Both the position numbers and the translations under genes were made by a program. This document shows, in pieces, positions 1-8,571 of a stretch of 64,000 bases of DNA. The notes below the pieces were generated by a model that saw nothing but the letters and a program-made list of their open reading frames with translations, ran no database searches and had not been told where the DNA came from. The number at the start of each line of letters is the position of its first letter. The first letter of the stretch is position 1. Where the stretch lies: positions 1,461,979 to 1,525,978 of the forward strand of contig NZ_CXSU01000012.1 in the NCBI RefSeq assembly GCF_001403795.1. The letters run 5' to 3'. The stretch is from Jannaschia donghaensis. GTDB lineage: Bacteria; Pseudomonadota; Alphaproteobacteria; Rhodobacterales; Rhodobacteraceae.

Positions 1-977
1 AGAATGCCCCAGACCCCGAACGCGAGACCAAGTGCGCCGAACCCGGCCACCCCGAGCACCGGCAAGCCCGTCGTTGCAATGCCCCCTGCCCCGATAGCCG
101 CCACGGATGCGGCCAATGCGGCGCGTCCGATCCCGGGCTGGTGCGGCAGATCGGTCGCCGGCAACAGCCGGACGAGCGGCTGGAACAGGATCAGGATCGA
201 GAGCAGCAGCGCGGCGATCCATTTTCCAATCGCCACCGGGGCCGCACGATCGCCCAGCCAGCGCGCCGTTTCCGACAGGGTCAAGGGTGACCACAAAACA
301 CCCACGTGCCCGACCATAGGGGCACTGACAGCACGCCGCGCGACGGTTGCATTTGTGACGGTTTCGCCTTCCTGCGCGGGGCCGACCTGCCCCACCGCCG
401 CAAGCGACACCTCGCGCAACCGGCCCTCGAAAGCGCCTGAGACGACGAGCAGACGTTCGGGATGCGTCGGCGTGATCGCATCCGAGTACATCGAAATCGC
501 CACAACATCCTTGGTTTCTGGCAGACGCGCCGCCGCCCGCACGATCACATCCGTTGCCATCGAATGACCGACATAGGACACACGCGTCAGCCCGGTACGA
601 AGCTGCGCCGCTTCGACGACGCCGAGTGTCTGCCTGACGAGGTCCTCGGTCGTACCGGTGAGCGTTTCTATGGCGGGCGACAGCGCCGCGGAATGACGCC
701 CGTGACCGATATAGTCGAATGCAACGGCGGTATGACCCGCTTGAGCCAGAGTTAAAGAAATCGCCTCCATCATCTGCCGGGACCCGCCGAACCCATGGGA
801 TACGACGACAAGCGCGCCCTTCGAACCTTCGGTCGAATAGAACGTCGCCGGCGTTTGTCCCAATACGACATCCTCTATCTCTATCGACCATCGGGCGCTT
901 TCGAGCCGGTAGATGGACCACAGGGCGAGCGTGAGGGCGAGTATCGTGATCACGAAGGAGAGGCTTGCGCGTTTCAT
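1..977 (-). CDS. Alpha/beta hydrolase with C-terminal membrane segments (partial, 3' end outside window)
   Basis: The minus-strand frame is open from an ATG at 977 to the window edge (325 codons). It starts with a signal anchor (MKRASLSFVITILALTLALW), then shows an alpha/beta-hydrolase oxyanion strand (VVVSHGFGGS, about residue 60), an FDYIGHGRHS turn and a nucleophile elbow GHSMA (about residue 140). The last 80 residues include hydrophobic stretches that look membrane-spanning. The elbow lacks the final Gly of GxSxG, having Ala instead, which several hydrolase families tolerate. A TTG three codons upstream is an alternative start and no strong ribosome site is visible. It is probably a membrane-bound serine hydrolase; the substrate cannot be told. 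Confidence 0.75.
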   Translation of the reverse strand, partial: MKRASLSFVITILALTLALWSIYRLESARWSIEIEDVVLGQTPATFYSTEGSKGALVVVSHGFGGSRQMMEAISLTLAQAGHTAVAFDYIGHGRHSAALSPAIETLTGTTEDLVRQTLGVVEAAQLRTGLTRVSYVGHSMATDVIVRAAARLPETKDVVAISMYSDAITPTHPERLLVVSGAFEGRLREVSLAAVGQVGPAQEGETVTNATVARRAVSAPMVGHVGVLWSPLTLSETARWLGDRAAPVAIGKWIAALLLSILILFQPLVRLLPATDLPHQPGIGRAALAASVAAIGAGGIATTGLPVLGVAGFGALGLAFGVWGI

Positions 978-1117
978 GGGGATCAAGATGGAGTGGCGAC
1001 CAGAGGTGGCGACTTTTTTCGAAGTATGGACGCTAGATGGCAAGATTATTTGGTGTTCTTCTGCTCGTTGCGGCTTTCCGTAAGATTATTTTGGAGTGGC
1101 AGAGCTAGGCTCAAGCC

Positions 1118-1584
1118 TCATAACCAGAAGAGCACGGTTGCGGAGAGTGCGATGGTCGAGAGGAACACGGCTGGAGACCTGTCGTAGCGCGTCGCCCCGC
1201 GCCTCCAGTCTTTCAGGCGCCCGTACATGATCTCGATCCCGTTGCGTTTTCTATAGCGGCGTTTGTCCATCGCCCGGCAGGGCATCACGCAGTGATGTCC
1301 CGAGAGGGGATGGAGATCGTCTTGTTGTCGGATGCCCGGGCGGCGAGCCCAGTCATGATCCGCGCAAACACCCCCGTGTCGCTCCACCGCTTCCAGCGGT
1401 TGTACAGCGTCTTCTGCGGACCGTACGCCCGTGGTGCATCGCGCCCGCGCAAACCATTGCAGTTGACGAAGACAATCCCGCTCAGGACGCGCCGGTCATC
1501 AACGCGTGGCACCCCAAGGCTGTTGGGAAAATACGGTCGAAGCCGCTCCGTCTGACCTTCGCTCAGCCAGTACAAATCGCTCAT
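1118..1584 (-). pseudogene. IS5-family transposase, deleted
   Basis: The N-terminal part from the ATG at 1584 (MSDLYWLSEGQTERLRPYFP) reads like orfA of the copy at 11990-12337 down to NKTISI. The sequence then enters the palindromic element and resumes with the C-terminal orfB block RRYRKRNGIEIMYGRLKDW, ending TVLFWL. Compared with copy 2, the whole DDE catalytic middle is missing. It is non-functional. Confidence 0.85.
1271..1307. repeat. Short palindromic element, copy A
   Basis: The minus strand reads CTCGGGACATCACTGCGTGA and continues to CCTGCCGGGCG. It holds an inverted core, CATCAC-TGC-GTGATG. The same layout (CTCGKGACA, a palindromic core, then CTGCCGGGCR) recurs at 11619-11660 and 11690-11730. 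Here it sits exactly where the IS5 transposase lost its central part. Confidence 0.75.
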
Positions 1585-1665
1585 GTCGTGCCCCCGAAGT
1601 CCGGGAGATTGAATCAGGCAACCTTGGAAGCCCCAACCAAATCAATGGGTCCTGAGCCGGATGAT

Positions 1666-2307
1666 TCAAAAGTCTTCGTTCAAGATCACGTTGTCCTGCA
1701 CGGCGCGATACATCTCCTTGTGTTCTTCCCAGTAGCCGCTGACCTTCAGACGAACAGTGATCGGCCCTTCCTCGATATTCATGAAGTAAAACCCGTGATA
1801 TCCGGGAAATGGGGCGGTGAATGAACCGTGCTGGGCTAGGCCTTCGCCCCGTGAATAGGCCATTTCAAAACCCTCGGGGTAGTTGGCGGCATCTTCGCTC
1901 GATGGATGTCCGTGAAAGTCGTAATAGACGCCGTCACCGACCGCATTCAGAACCTCCCAAGAATACACCAGTGTGGTGTCTGCGGGCAGGACAAACTTGT
2001 ACTCGACCTCGCCGAAATCCTCGATCTCGATGTCAATCACCTTGGAGCGGAAGGGCGCGTCTTCCAGGTGGATCAGCCCCTGGACGGAAGTGTTGATCAG
2101 GTCGGCCGTCGGGTCGTAGTCACCGATGTTGAACTCCAGAGCTCCCTCGAACGGGGCCCCCTCGGGGGTATCCTGCGCGAGGGCCGTCAGGCCCAGCTTC
2201 GACCCGAGGCCGGTCGGGTCGATCCCGTATTCCGCGGGCAGGACGGCACCGATCAGCAGCGCACCGCCGACCATGGCCCCCATGATGAGTTTGCGTATCT
2301 GCGTCAT
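1666..2307 (-). CDS. Membrane-anchored periplasmic protein of the HupE/DUF6644 cluster (transmembrane anchor protein)
   Basis: A 213-aa protein. The start at 2307 is favoured by an AAGGAGGGG ribosome site 6-7 nt upstream; an upstream in-frame start at 2364 would overlap hupE. Residues about 6-24 form a transmembrane segment followed by VLPAEYGIDPTGLGSKLGL. I recall this stretch from proteobacterial proteins annotated as transmembrane anchor proteins. The remainder is a soluble beta-rich domain with YYDFHGHPS and a C-terminal GYHGFYFMN block, presumably periplasmic. It starts 13 bp after hupE and is the last gene of the five-gene minus-strand cluster. Function unknown; the co-occurrence suggests a shared membrane process. 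Confidence 0.75.
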   Translation of the reverse strand: MTQIRKLIMGAMVGGALLIGAVLPAEYGIDPTGLGSKLGLTALAQDTPEGAPFEGALEFNIGDYDPTADLINTSVQGLIHLEDAPFRSKVIDIEIEDFGEVEYKFVLPADTTLVYSWEVLNAVGDGVYYDFHGHPSSEDAANYPEGFEMAYSRGEGLAQHGSFTAPFPGYHGFYFMNIEEGPITVRLKVSGYWEEHKEMYRAVQDNVILNEDF

Positions 2308-2320
2308 GGCAGCCCCTCCT

Positions 2321-2995
2321 TCATGTGGTGAAAAATCCGGCCGCCTGCACTGCGAACAGGACAAGTCCGGCCGTGAACAGGATGACGTTCGCGTTCGTCG
2401 CGATCTGGGTGAAATCGGGCCGCTGCCGTAGCCACGACAGGCCGCCGAACAGTACCGTCAGGGCAAGCACTTGCCCGATCTCGACGCCCGCGTTGAAGGC
2501 CAGCATGTTGCCGATCAGACCATCGGGCGACAGCGACAGGTCCTGCAACTTGCTCGACAGGCCAAGCCCGTGGACAAGGCCGAAACCGAAGACCGCGGCC
2601 TTTGGATCGATCCCGCGAATGATCCGAAGGTTCTCCAGCGCCTTGTAGCAGACTGACAGGCCGATGATCGCATCGACCGCGTAGGTGTTCACCTGAAATC
2701 CCGACAGCACCCCAATGAGCAGTGTGACCGAATGGCCCAGGGCGAACAGGCTGACGAAGGTGACGACGTCGCGCAGCCGTCCCAGGAAGAAGATCACCCC
2801 GGCCAAGTAGAGCAGATGGTCGTAGCCCGTGACCATGTGCTTCGCTCCGAGATAGAGGTAGGGTCCGATGTGCAGGCCCGACGCCCCGGTCAGGAACCCC
2901 CGGTCCCCGGCCCCGACGCCATGGGCCGCGGCGCCGACGGCCAACGCCGGGACCAGCCCGCAGACCAAGATTGCGGATCTACAGGTCTTCGACAT
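2321..2995 (-). CDS. HupE/UreJ family membrane protein
   Basis: 224 aa from the ATG at 2995 (MSKTCRSAILVCG), overlapping the end of the preceding gene by 17 bp, which suggests translational coupling. It has an N-terminal signal-like segment, then the HupE/UreJ signature HMVTGYDHLLYLAGVIFF with conserved His and Asp, FALGHSVTLLIG, FGFGLVHGLGL and a C-terminal membrane helix, about six segments in all. Family members are proposed nickel or other metal permeases linked to hydrogenase and urease loci. No such enzymes are nearby, so a metal-transport role is inference only. Confidence 0.85.
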   Translation of the reverse strand: MSKTCRSAILVCGLVPALAVGAAAHGVGAGDRGFLTGASGLHIGPYLYLGAKHMVTGYDHLLYLAGVIFFLGRLRDVVTFVSLFALGHSVTLLIGVLSGFQVNTYAVDAIIGLSVCYKALENLRIIRGIDPKAAVFGFGLVHGLGLSSKLQDLSLSPDGLIGNMLAFNAGVEIGQVLALTVLFGGLSWLRQRPDFTQIATNANVILFTAGLVLFAVQAAGFFTT

Positions 2996-3476
2996 AGGGA
3001 ATGAACCGCCCGAGGACGATGACGCTGCACCAGAACGCGAGGGACAGAACCGCGACCGTCCGCGCCCCGCCCGCAAGGTCGGCGGAATCGACACCCGCCG
3101 CCATCTGCGGCTTGATCCGTCGCACGAAGTAGGCCGTGTTCAGACCGGCCAGCGCGATCATCCCCATTTTTGCCCAGAACGCGACGTTGACGAGGTATCG
3201 GTCCGAGTCCCCCACGAGGAAGAGAAGCCCCGTGACCAGATTTATCGCGAAGCCGATCGGGGCGAAGCGGACGAAGAGATCGACCCGTTGCATCGGTACT
3301 CTTCGCGCCACCCCGACCATCCGCAAGTCGACCACCAGGAGCGCTCCGAACAGCAGGCTCAGGCCGATGAAATGTGCCATCTCCAGCATCGGGAAGACGT
3401 AACGGTTGTCCATCACCAGCCCGTTCAGGGCCGATCCGTTCAGGGTGGCGATCACCCAGTTGAGCAGCGTTTCCAT
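2979..3476 (-). CDS. DUF6644-like integral membrane protein
   Basis: 165 aa, start ATG at 3476 (METLLNWVIATLN). A longer frame upstream is a shadow of the preceding gene. The ribosome site TAGGGGTC overlaps the stop of the upstream gene 11 bp away. It has four or five hydrophobic helices with PMLEMAHFIGLSLLFGALLV and FGINL-like FAINLVTGLLFL segments. Conserved His and Arg positions (HFIG, RMVG, RFAPIG) parallel the upstream neighbour at 3488-3946, so the two look like divergent paralogues. It may be a redox or haem-binding membrane protein, but that is not demonstrated. Confidence 0.7.
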   Translation of the reverse strand: METLLNWVIATLNGSALNGLVMDNRYVFPMLEMAHFIGLSLLFGALLVVDLRMVGVARRVPMQRVDLFVRFAPIGFAINLVTGLLFLVGDSDRYLVNVAFWAKMGMIALAGLNTAYFVRRIKPQMAAGVDSADLAGGARTVAVLSLAFWCSVIVLGRFIPYVEDL

Positions 3477-3487
3477 CGTTGCGACCC

Positions 3488-3946
3488 CTAGGACATGTAG
3501 CCGATCAGGCGGCCCGAGATGATTGCGGCGATCCAGGTGGCCATCGCCAGCCCGGCCAGGCTGCGGTGGACCGGCGACACCTCGTCCATCCGCGCGATGC
3601 AGATGCGGACGAGGTACCACGTCAGCAACAGGCCGACCGCGACCAGCGCGAGCTTGATGCGGAAGGCCCAGTTGAAGAACAGCATCGACGCCCCGCCCAA
3701 GAAGAGGGCCGCACCCGACAACAAGTTCAGGAGGAAACCGCCAAGCGCCACGCGCCAGTAGGGTGCCATCGCCGTGACCGGGATCGCGGGCGCAAAACCC
3801 AACACCCGGATCGTCAGCATCAGCGCGATGCCGACCATCGTGGCCATCCCGATCGCGTGGAGCGACAGCACGATGGGATACCCCCAGAGGGTGCCGGACA
3901 CCGTTGTCCCGATAAAGGAATCTTCCAGCCAGAAGAGGGTTTCCAT
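3488..3946 (-). CDS. DUF6644 family integral membrane protein
   Basis: 152 aa from ATG 3946 (METLFWLEDSFIGTTVSGTL). Four or five predicted membrane helices, with SLHAIGMATMVGIALMLTIR carrying a membrane-embedded His and MAPYWRVALGGFLLNLLSG. This helix pattern is typical of DUF6644 proteins. It is the second gene of the minus-strand cluster, 60 bp after DUF6152 and 11 bp before its paralogue. Family function is unknown; the buried His residues would allow metal or haem binding. Confidence 0.75.
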   Translation of the reverse strand: METLFWLEDSFIGTTVSGTLWGYPIVLSLHAIGMATMVGIALMLTIRVLGFAPAIPVTAMAPYWRVALGGFLLNLLSGAALFLGGASMLFFNWAFRIKLALVAVGLLLTWYLVRICIARMDEVSPVHRSLAGLAMATWIAAIISGRLIGYMS

Positions 3947-4006
3947 GTCGCGCGCCTCCGCCGTTCCATTGTCGCCGCATAACCGCCACGCGGGCACCCA
4001 AGCGGG

Positions 4007-5113
4007 CTACTCCGTCCGCTCGTTCGTGAGGTCTTCGCAGTCGTAGGGCCGGTAGGCGTCCGTCGTCAGTACGACCTCGTCCACCCCTTCGATCGGTGCC
4101 TCGAGGTAGAGCGGATCGATGAAAGCATAGTCACGGGTCAGCACTGTGCCGTCGTCGCTCAGCGTGAAGCGTTCGGTGACGGTCAGCTCGGTGCTGTTCT
4201 TGACCGGCTGCGGACCGCGGCCACCTTCGGGGCGTTCGGGGTGTTCCGGTCTCTCGGCCGCCTCCGCACTGTTCGGCAGGACGCCCGCACGCCCCCCGAT
4301 GGGTGCCATGATCCAACCTTCATCGAATCCGGTCGTCGTCACGACCAGCGCGTCGCTGTCCCAATTGCCCACCGAATACCCCGCGCGGCTGGGCTCAATC
4401 GCGTCCGGTGTGTCACCGTCCAGGTGAATCGTACGCACCAGATCCATGAACCCATAGGTCAACGTGATCTCCGTCTCCGTCTGCTCGACGGCGTTCACCA
4501 TGCCGTTGAACACCCAATCCATGACGATGTTCGTGGGCTGACAGTTGAAGCGCGGGTTTTGCTCCGGGCTCGCATCCGCGATTGCCGCCTCACCCGCGTC
4601 GGTGAGTGTCACACTGGGCCGCCCTCCGCCGCGTTCCCGGGGGTTTGCCACCGCCCAGTTGCCGTCGATGTTGGGCGTCCCATCCGCGCGGACGACCTCC
4701 CGTTCCGCGACGTCGAGCGTGCCGTCCTCACCGAATGTACTCTCGCGATTGGCCGTCACACCATTGGCGAACGTTATCTCGTTCATGTGACAAGTCGTCG
4801 GATCGTCACGGTCGGGCGAGCCCTCGATGGTAATCTCGCTCCCAATCTCGAACATCTCCTCGGTCCAGCCGCTGCGCCGTAACAGCGACCCTGACGTCAA
4901 TTCGCAGCGCATGTTCGTCATGTCGCCGCCCTCGTCGGCGACGTCGAAATAGACGTAGGCGTGGGGATTCACGAGGCTGATACGCGTGATCGTTCCGGTG
5001 ACTTCGTAACTTTGGCTCATATCGAACTGACCGCTGACGCCGTGGTGGGCCAGTACGGTGAGTGGAAAGACAGATAGGGTCGCGGTCAGCCCAAGGGTTT
5101 GCAAACTCGGCAT
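4007..5113 (-). CDS. DUF6152 family exported protein
   Basis: 368 aa, ATG 5113 with GAGGACC upstream. Signal peptide about residues 1-22 ending VLAHHG, then the DUF6152 hallmark: HHGVSGQFDMSQSYEVTGTI followed by INPHAYVYF-like LVNPHAYVYFDV. The N-terminal ~110 residues form this domain. The C-terminal ~220 residues hold a Pro/Glu-rich linker (ERPEHPERPEGG) and beta-rich segments. It leads the cluster with the two DUF6644 genes, HupE and the anchor protein. The adjacent His residues at the mature N-terminus resemble a metal site (inference). No enzymatic motif is recognised. Confidence 0.8.
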   Translation of the reverse strand: MPSLQTLGLTATLSVFPLTVLAHHGVSGQFDMSQSYEVTGTITRISLVNPHAYVYFDVADEGGDMTNMRCELTSGSLLRRSGWTEEMFEIGSEITIEGSPDRDDPTTCHMNEITFANGVTANRESTFGEDGTLDVAEREVVRADGTPNIDGNWAVANPRERGGGRPSVTLTDAGEAAIADASPEQNPRFNCQPTNIVMDWVFNGMVNAVEQTETEITLTYGFMDLVRTIHLDGDTPDAIEPSRAGYSVGNWDSDALVVTTTGFDEGWIMAPIGGRAGVLPNSAEAAERPEHPERPEGGRGPQPVKNSTELTVTERFTLSDDGTVLTRDYAFIDPLYLEAPIEGVDEVVLTTDAYRPYDCEDLTNERTE

Positions 5114-5628
5114 GGTTTCAGGTCCTCATCTGGAGTTGGCAGCCGTTTGGCCGCTGCATTCACAGGTATTTCACGGATGAGGAGGCGTATTCCGTCGCTG
5201 GACAGGCGACGACGGGCGTACATCGCGGGCGGAATATCGCCCCCGTTTGAAGTCACATGCGCTAGTTGGGCGGGAATTCCATGACGACCTCCCGCCAGAG
5301 GAGTTCGTTTGCGCTGACGCCAAAAACGTAGGGTTGTGGCCGCTGAACGTCCCAAAGTTGATCTTGATTTACGGGCTGCCCATTGCCTGTTGTGCGGACC
5401 CTGGCGGCCATTGCCCGCGGGCACCCAAAGGTCTGCGCATCTTCAGAAATGATTTCCACGATTAGTAAGCCCCTCGCGAAAAAGCAGCTAGAAAAACGGA
5501 TCAAGTCTCAGAGAGCGAAATGCGCTGATCCATCGACCGGATACAGAGATGAAGCGTCTTCCGATGTCATTATGGACCTGCGTAGGTGGTTGTGCTTTTC
5601 TTTACCTAACGGCAAGGAAGGACACATA
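5114..5628. other. Divergent intergenic region (515 bp)
   Basis: Between the DUF6152 cluster (minus) and the exported-protein pair (plus). Short open frames here have no recognisable product. It must hold the promoters of both transcription units, but I cannot place -35/-10 boxes with confidence. The ribosome site AAGGAAGGA at 5614-5622 belongs to the next gene. Confidence 0.5.
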
Positions 5629-6507
5629 ATGAGAGGTCTGACGATCGCGACGATGGTCTGCTTGTGGGCCAGCGCAACCTTGGCCGATTGGCAGCTTGCT
5701 CCGCAGGGGGGTTGGATTTCGGACCGCCCGACGGCCCGAGGCTCTGCCGAGAACGACGCCTTCGTTCTATCGCTCACCTGTCGCGAAGGCGCTCCATTTC
5801 TCTTTACGCTCGGCTACCCGGCGCGGGCCGGGGAAACCCGCGAGGAAGCCTTCGTGGTCGAAGTCGACGGCCGTAGCTTCGAACCGTTCGGAGAGCATTA
5901 CCCCCCTGACGGTCTCTGGACGGCGACCCCAAGTGCCGACCTGATCGCGGCGCTGAAGGCGGGCAACGTCGCCCGGGTGGCACCACCGGATCAGCAGCCC
6001 CAGATTATTCGGCTCCGCGGATCATCTCGGGCCATTGAAGGTGCCTTGGCGGATTGCGCGCTGGTGTCGGCGAGCGATGTGCCCTCCGCGGCCGATCAAG
6101 ATGCGCCCGGCGAGGTGCCATATGGCACGACCGTTCAGTTCGGCCAGCTGATCGCTTCGACGTGCGGCGGTGGGTATAGTCTCGCGGTAGGGGCCGAGGA
6201 AACCGCCGATCTTGACGGAGACGGGCGGGAGGATGTCGTGCTCGACTGGGCCGGTGTCACGTGCGACGACCGTACAAAGGGACGCGGTGCGGGTTTTTGC
6301 GGCGCAGCTCTCTGTCGGATCGATGTGCTGCTGACCGGCCCCGGCACGCATCAGCAGATGATGGGTCTCAAACCTCGGTTCGTCAGGCGGATCTTCGATA
6401 AGGTCGCATTGCGAACCACCACGACGGGGGCCACCTGCGGAGGCCCGACACAGATCTGCGAGGTCGACTGGCGGTTCGATGGCCGGAAGCTGGAGGCAAC
6501 GCGATGA
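5629..6507 (+). CDS. Exported protein of unknown function
   Basis: 292 aa from ATG 5629, chosen because AAGGAAGGA lies 7 nt upstream and a signal peptide follows (MRGLTIATMVCLWASATLAD). The mature part has an N-terminal beta-rich region and a C-terminal Cys-rich part with paired cysteines (STCGGGYS, VTCDD, GFCGAALCRIDV, ATCGGPTQIC), suggesting disulphides in the periplasm. The segment DLDGDGREDVVLDW resembles an FG-GAP/VCBS-type calcium loop. It overlaps the next gene by 4 bp (ATGA), so the two are probably co-translated. Not recognised further. Confidence 0.7.
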   Translation: MRGLTIATMVCLWASATLADWQLAPQGGWISDRPTARGSAENDAFVLSLTCREGAPFLFTLGYPARAGETREEAFVVEVDGRSFEPFGEHYPPDGLWTATPSADLIAALKAGNVARVAPPDQQPQIIRLRGSSRAIEGALADCALVSASDVPSAADQDAPGEVPYGTTVQFGQLIASTCGGGYSLAVGAEETADLDGDGREDVVLDWAGVTCDDRTKGRGAGFCGAALCRIDVLLTGPGTHQQMMGLKPRFVRRIFDKVALRTTTTGATCGGPTQICEVDWRFDGRKLEATR

Positions 6508-8099
6508 GGTCTGCTCTGGTCGCCGTCGCGCTCTGTGTCGCTAGTCCGATTCAGGGGCAGGAACAGGTTGAGCTTCTGGTCCATGGGGCCATGATCGAGA
6601 GTCCGGAGGGGACGCCGTTGGCGACCGCCACATGGGTCGGAGATGTCCCGGAGGCAGGTTTCTTTCTCACATCGAATGCGGTGCTGAGCGCAGATGAGCC
6701 GTGTTTGCGGTATTGGGCCGACGGCCCCTGCAGCCCACTTAGACCCGGCAGCAAGGCTGCATCGGCACTTGAGGGGATGGCGTGGATATCGGTCGCGGCG
6801 CTTGAAACGGAAAGTCAGGCCAAGTTCGATGCCAATCCGATAACCGCCATGCCCATGGTCGGATCTTTCGACCCGGCGACCGATCCCCCGGTGGCGGTCT
6901 TCGTCACGCAGAACTCCTTCGAGGGGTGGGAGGTGCCGGTCTCGCCCGTACCTATCTCCGGCGGCGCGGGTGACCTGTTGACGCTCAGGAACCCTGCTCT
7001 CAGCGGGTTCACTCTGGGCGCACCGGTCGCCACGGTCGAGAAAGGCCTGATCGGCGTCGTCGTCCGGGCAGCGGACGGTGCGGCGCAGGTGGCCGGACTC
7101 TCCACCGTGGTGGATGCAGCCGTATCGGAAGGCATTCCAGTCTTGAGCACGATGCAGTCCCTGAGTGTTGAAGACGGGGGCTTGCCCCCGCGTATCGAGA
7201 GCGAGATGGGGCGCGTCGTCGTCTTTGCCGACTGGGGAAGCCTCGGCTGGATCGGCGGTTACTACGGCCCCTCGATGGGAGGTGGCTTTGACGAGACGTT
7301 TGTGGCGACGATCGAGTTTTCGACATGGAACATCGCGTCCGACGGTCAGGCGACATTCTATGCCGGGAGTGACAAAACCCTGCCGCTGATCCCGGCAGGT
7401 CAATCGCTTGCGGCGACGCGTGGCGGGCCGACGTCCGATCACATGGCGACCTGCATCGTGCATGCGACGCCCTCCTCGGCAGGGCGACGCGCGTTGGTTG
7501 TGCAGCTCTGGCGTCTGATGCCGCATCTGGGGACGTCGCAGTCTGGGGGAAGACACTTCGAAGACGCATCGGTCGTCGTCACAGACTGGGCAGACGGAGA
7601 CACCGCTTGTGCCGATGCTCTCGGGACCCTGGATGAAGCGCGGCTTGCAGTGTTGTTCGGGCAAGCCCCTCCTGCCCCGCAAGAGGCTGCCAAGGAGGCC
7701 GAGGAGGCGACGGCGATGCAAGTCGAGGCAGTTTCGAAGGTCCTGCCTTCTGAGGGGCAGGGCAACTCCGCCTCCACGGCGACTTGGCAAGAACTGCCGT
7801 TATGGGAGGCGACTGGTCTCGCGGCAGTGCAAATCCCGCTCGGCGAGCGAAGCCTGATCGTCGGATGCACGGAAAGCCGTGAGTTGGCCGTGGCACTGAT
7901 CCTGGCCGAAGGTGAGGTATTATTCACGATCGCTGGCATCCCTGCGCAAGAGAGTGGGATGAACCAAGGCACGGCCTACGGATTGTTCGCCGCAGGTTCC
8001 AAGGATCGACTGATCCGTGGCGCGCTTGAGTGGGATGACGAAGGCGGCCCTCAAAAGATCGCGGGGCCGCCAGAATCGGCTCTCATCGGTGAGTGTTAG
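6504..8099 (+). CDS. Exported protein of unknown function, coupled to upstream gene
   Basis: 531 aa. The ATG at 6504 overlaps the upstream stop (ATGA). Signal peptide MRSALVAVALCVASPIQGQ. The N-terminal ~200 residues contain FFLTSNAVLSADEP and GLIGVVVRAADG, faintly like a trypsin-fold serine protease domain, but I see no His-Asp-Ser triad and do not claim one. A central EAAKEAEEATAMQ stretch is low-complexity and helical. The C-terminal ~110 residues form another beta-rich domain ending in Cys. Presumed periplasmic partner of the preceding protein. Confidence 0.65.
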   Translation: MRSALVAVALCVASPIQGQEQVELLVHGAMIESPEGTPLATATWVGDVPEAGFFLTSNAVLSADEPCLRYWADGPCSPLRPGSKAASALEGMAWISVAALETESQAKFDANPITAMPMVGSFDPATDPPVAVFVTQNSFEGWEVPVSPVPISGGAGDLLTLRNPALSGFTLGAPVATVEKGLIGVVVRAADGAAQVAGLSTVVDAAVSEGIPVLSTMQSLSVEDGGLPPRIESEMGRVVVFADWGSLGWIGGYYGPSMGGGFDETFVATIEFSTWNIASDGQATFYAGSDKTLPLIPAGQSLAATRGGPTSDHMATCIVHATPSSAGRRALVVQLWRLMPHLGTSQSGGRHFEDASVVVTDWADGDTACADALGTLDEARLAVLFGQAPPAPQEAAKEAEEATAMQVEAVSKVLPSEGQGNSASTATWQELPLWEATGLAAVQIPLGERSLIVGCTESRELAVALILAEGEVLFTIAGIPAQESGMNQGTAYGLFAAGSKDRLIRGALEWDDEGGPQKIAGPPESALIGEC

Positions 8100-8571
8100 G
8101 GTACAGAGATTGGTCAGCGGCCCAACGCTTCAGCTCCTGAAAACGTCGCGGATGGCTTGATGTGGGGCGCTGATGTCTGATCGATTGTAAGTCGCCCGAA
8201 CTCTTTCTCGGCGTTCTTGTATGGCATGGCGGTGGTGGGGGCGGCATTAAGGGTGCTCCGGGTTCTTGCGAGCAGGCCCTGTCTGATGACCGACGTGATA
8301 TCCCCACTTGAATGGACCGTCCTCGACCCGACGCCGACGCTCCGCCCGGGCCACCAGCAGAATATAGCGATCACGGAGGTATAACCGGTCGGCTTGCCGT
8401 TCCGACCACAGGCGCGTGAAGCTCGACCGCCGAAATGCACCCGTCCCCCGAAGCCGCCGCTCTGGGGCACCGCGGCATCGGTGCTTCTGGGCTCGAAACC
8501 GACTTCGGAGGTGGCGCAGCATCTTGGCAACCGGACCGGGTTGGGGCTCAACCGGACGGCGCGAAGCAGAG
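8100..8571. other. Intergenic region with no supported gene
   Basis: Open frames exist on both strands, including an Arg-rich minus frame over 8247-8580, but none has a recognisable domain, start context or repeat. It may be decayed coding sequence. The promoter of the ABC exporter should lie near its right end. Confidence 0.4.

Larger units (their letters stand above)
1105..1658 (-). mobile_element. Internally deleted IS5-family (IS427-group) element, copy 1
   Basis: The ends match those of the fuller copy at 11485-12413: CTAGGCTCAAGCCT at 1105 and GGTCCTGAGCC near 1649-1658, as imperfect inverted repeats. The inside keeps the start of the first transposase frame and the end of the second but lacks the DDE core. 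At the deletion junction lies a ~37-bp palindromic repeat (1271-1307) that also occurs twice in copy 2. It cannot transpose by itself. Confidence 0.8.

Noticed and set aside
6351..7790. Minus-strand 479-codon frame opposite the exported-protein pair
   Set aside because: Shadow; the plus-strand genes have signal peptides, a ribosome site and coupled starts.
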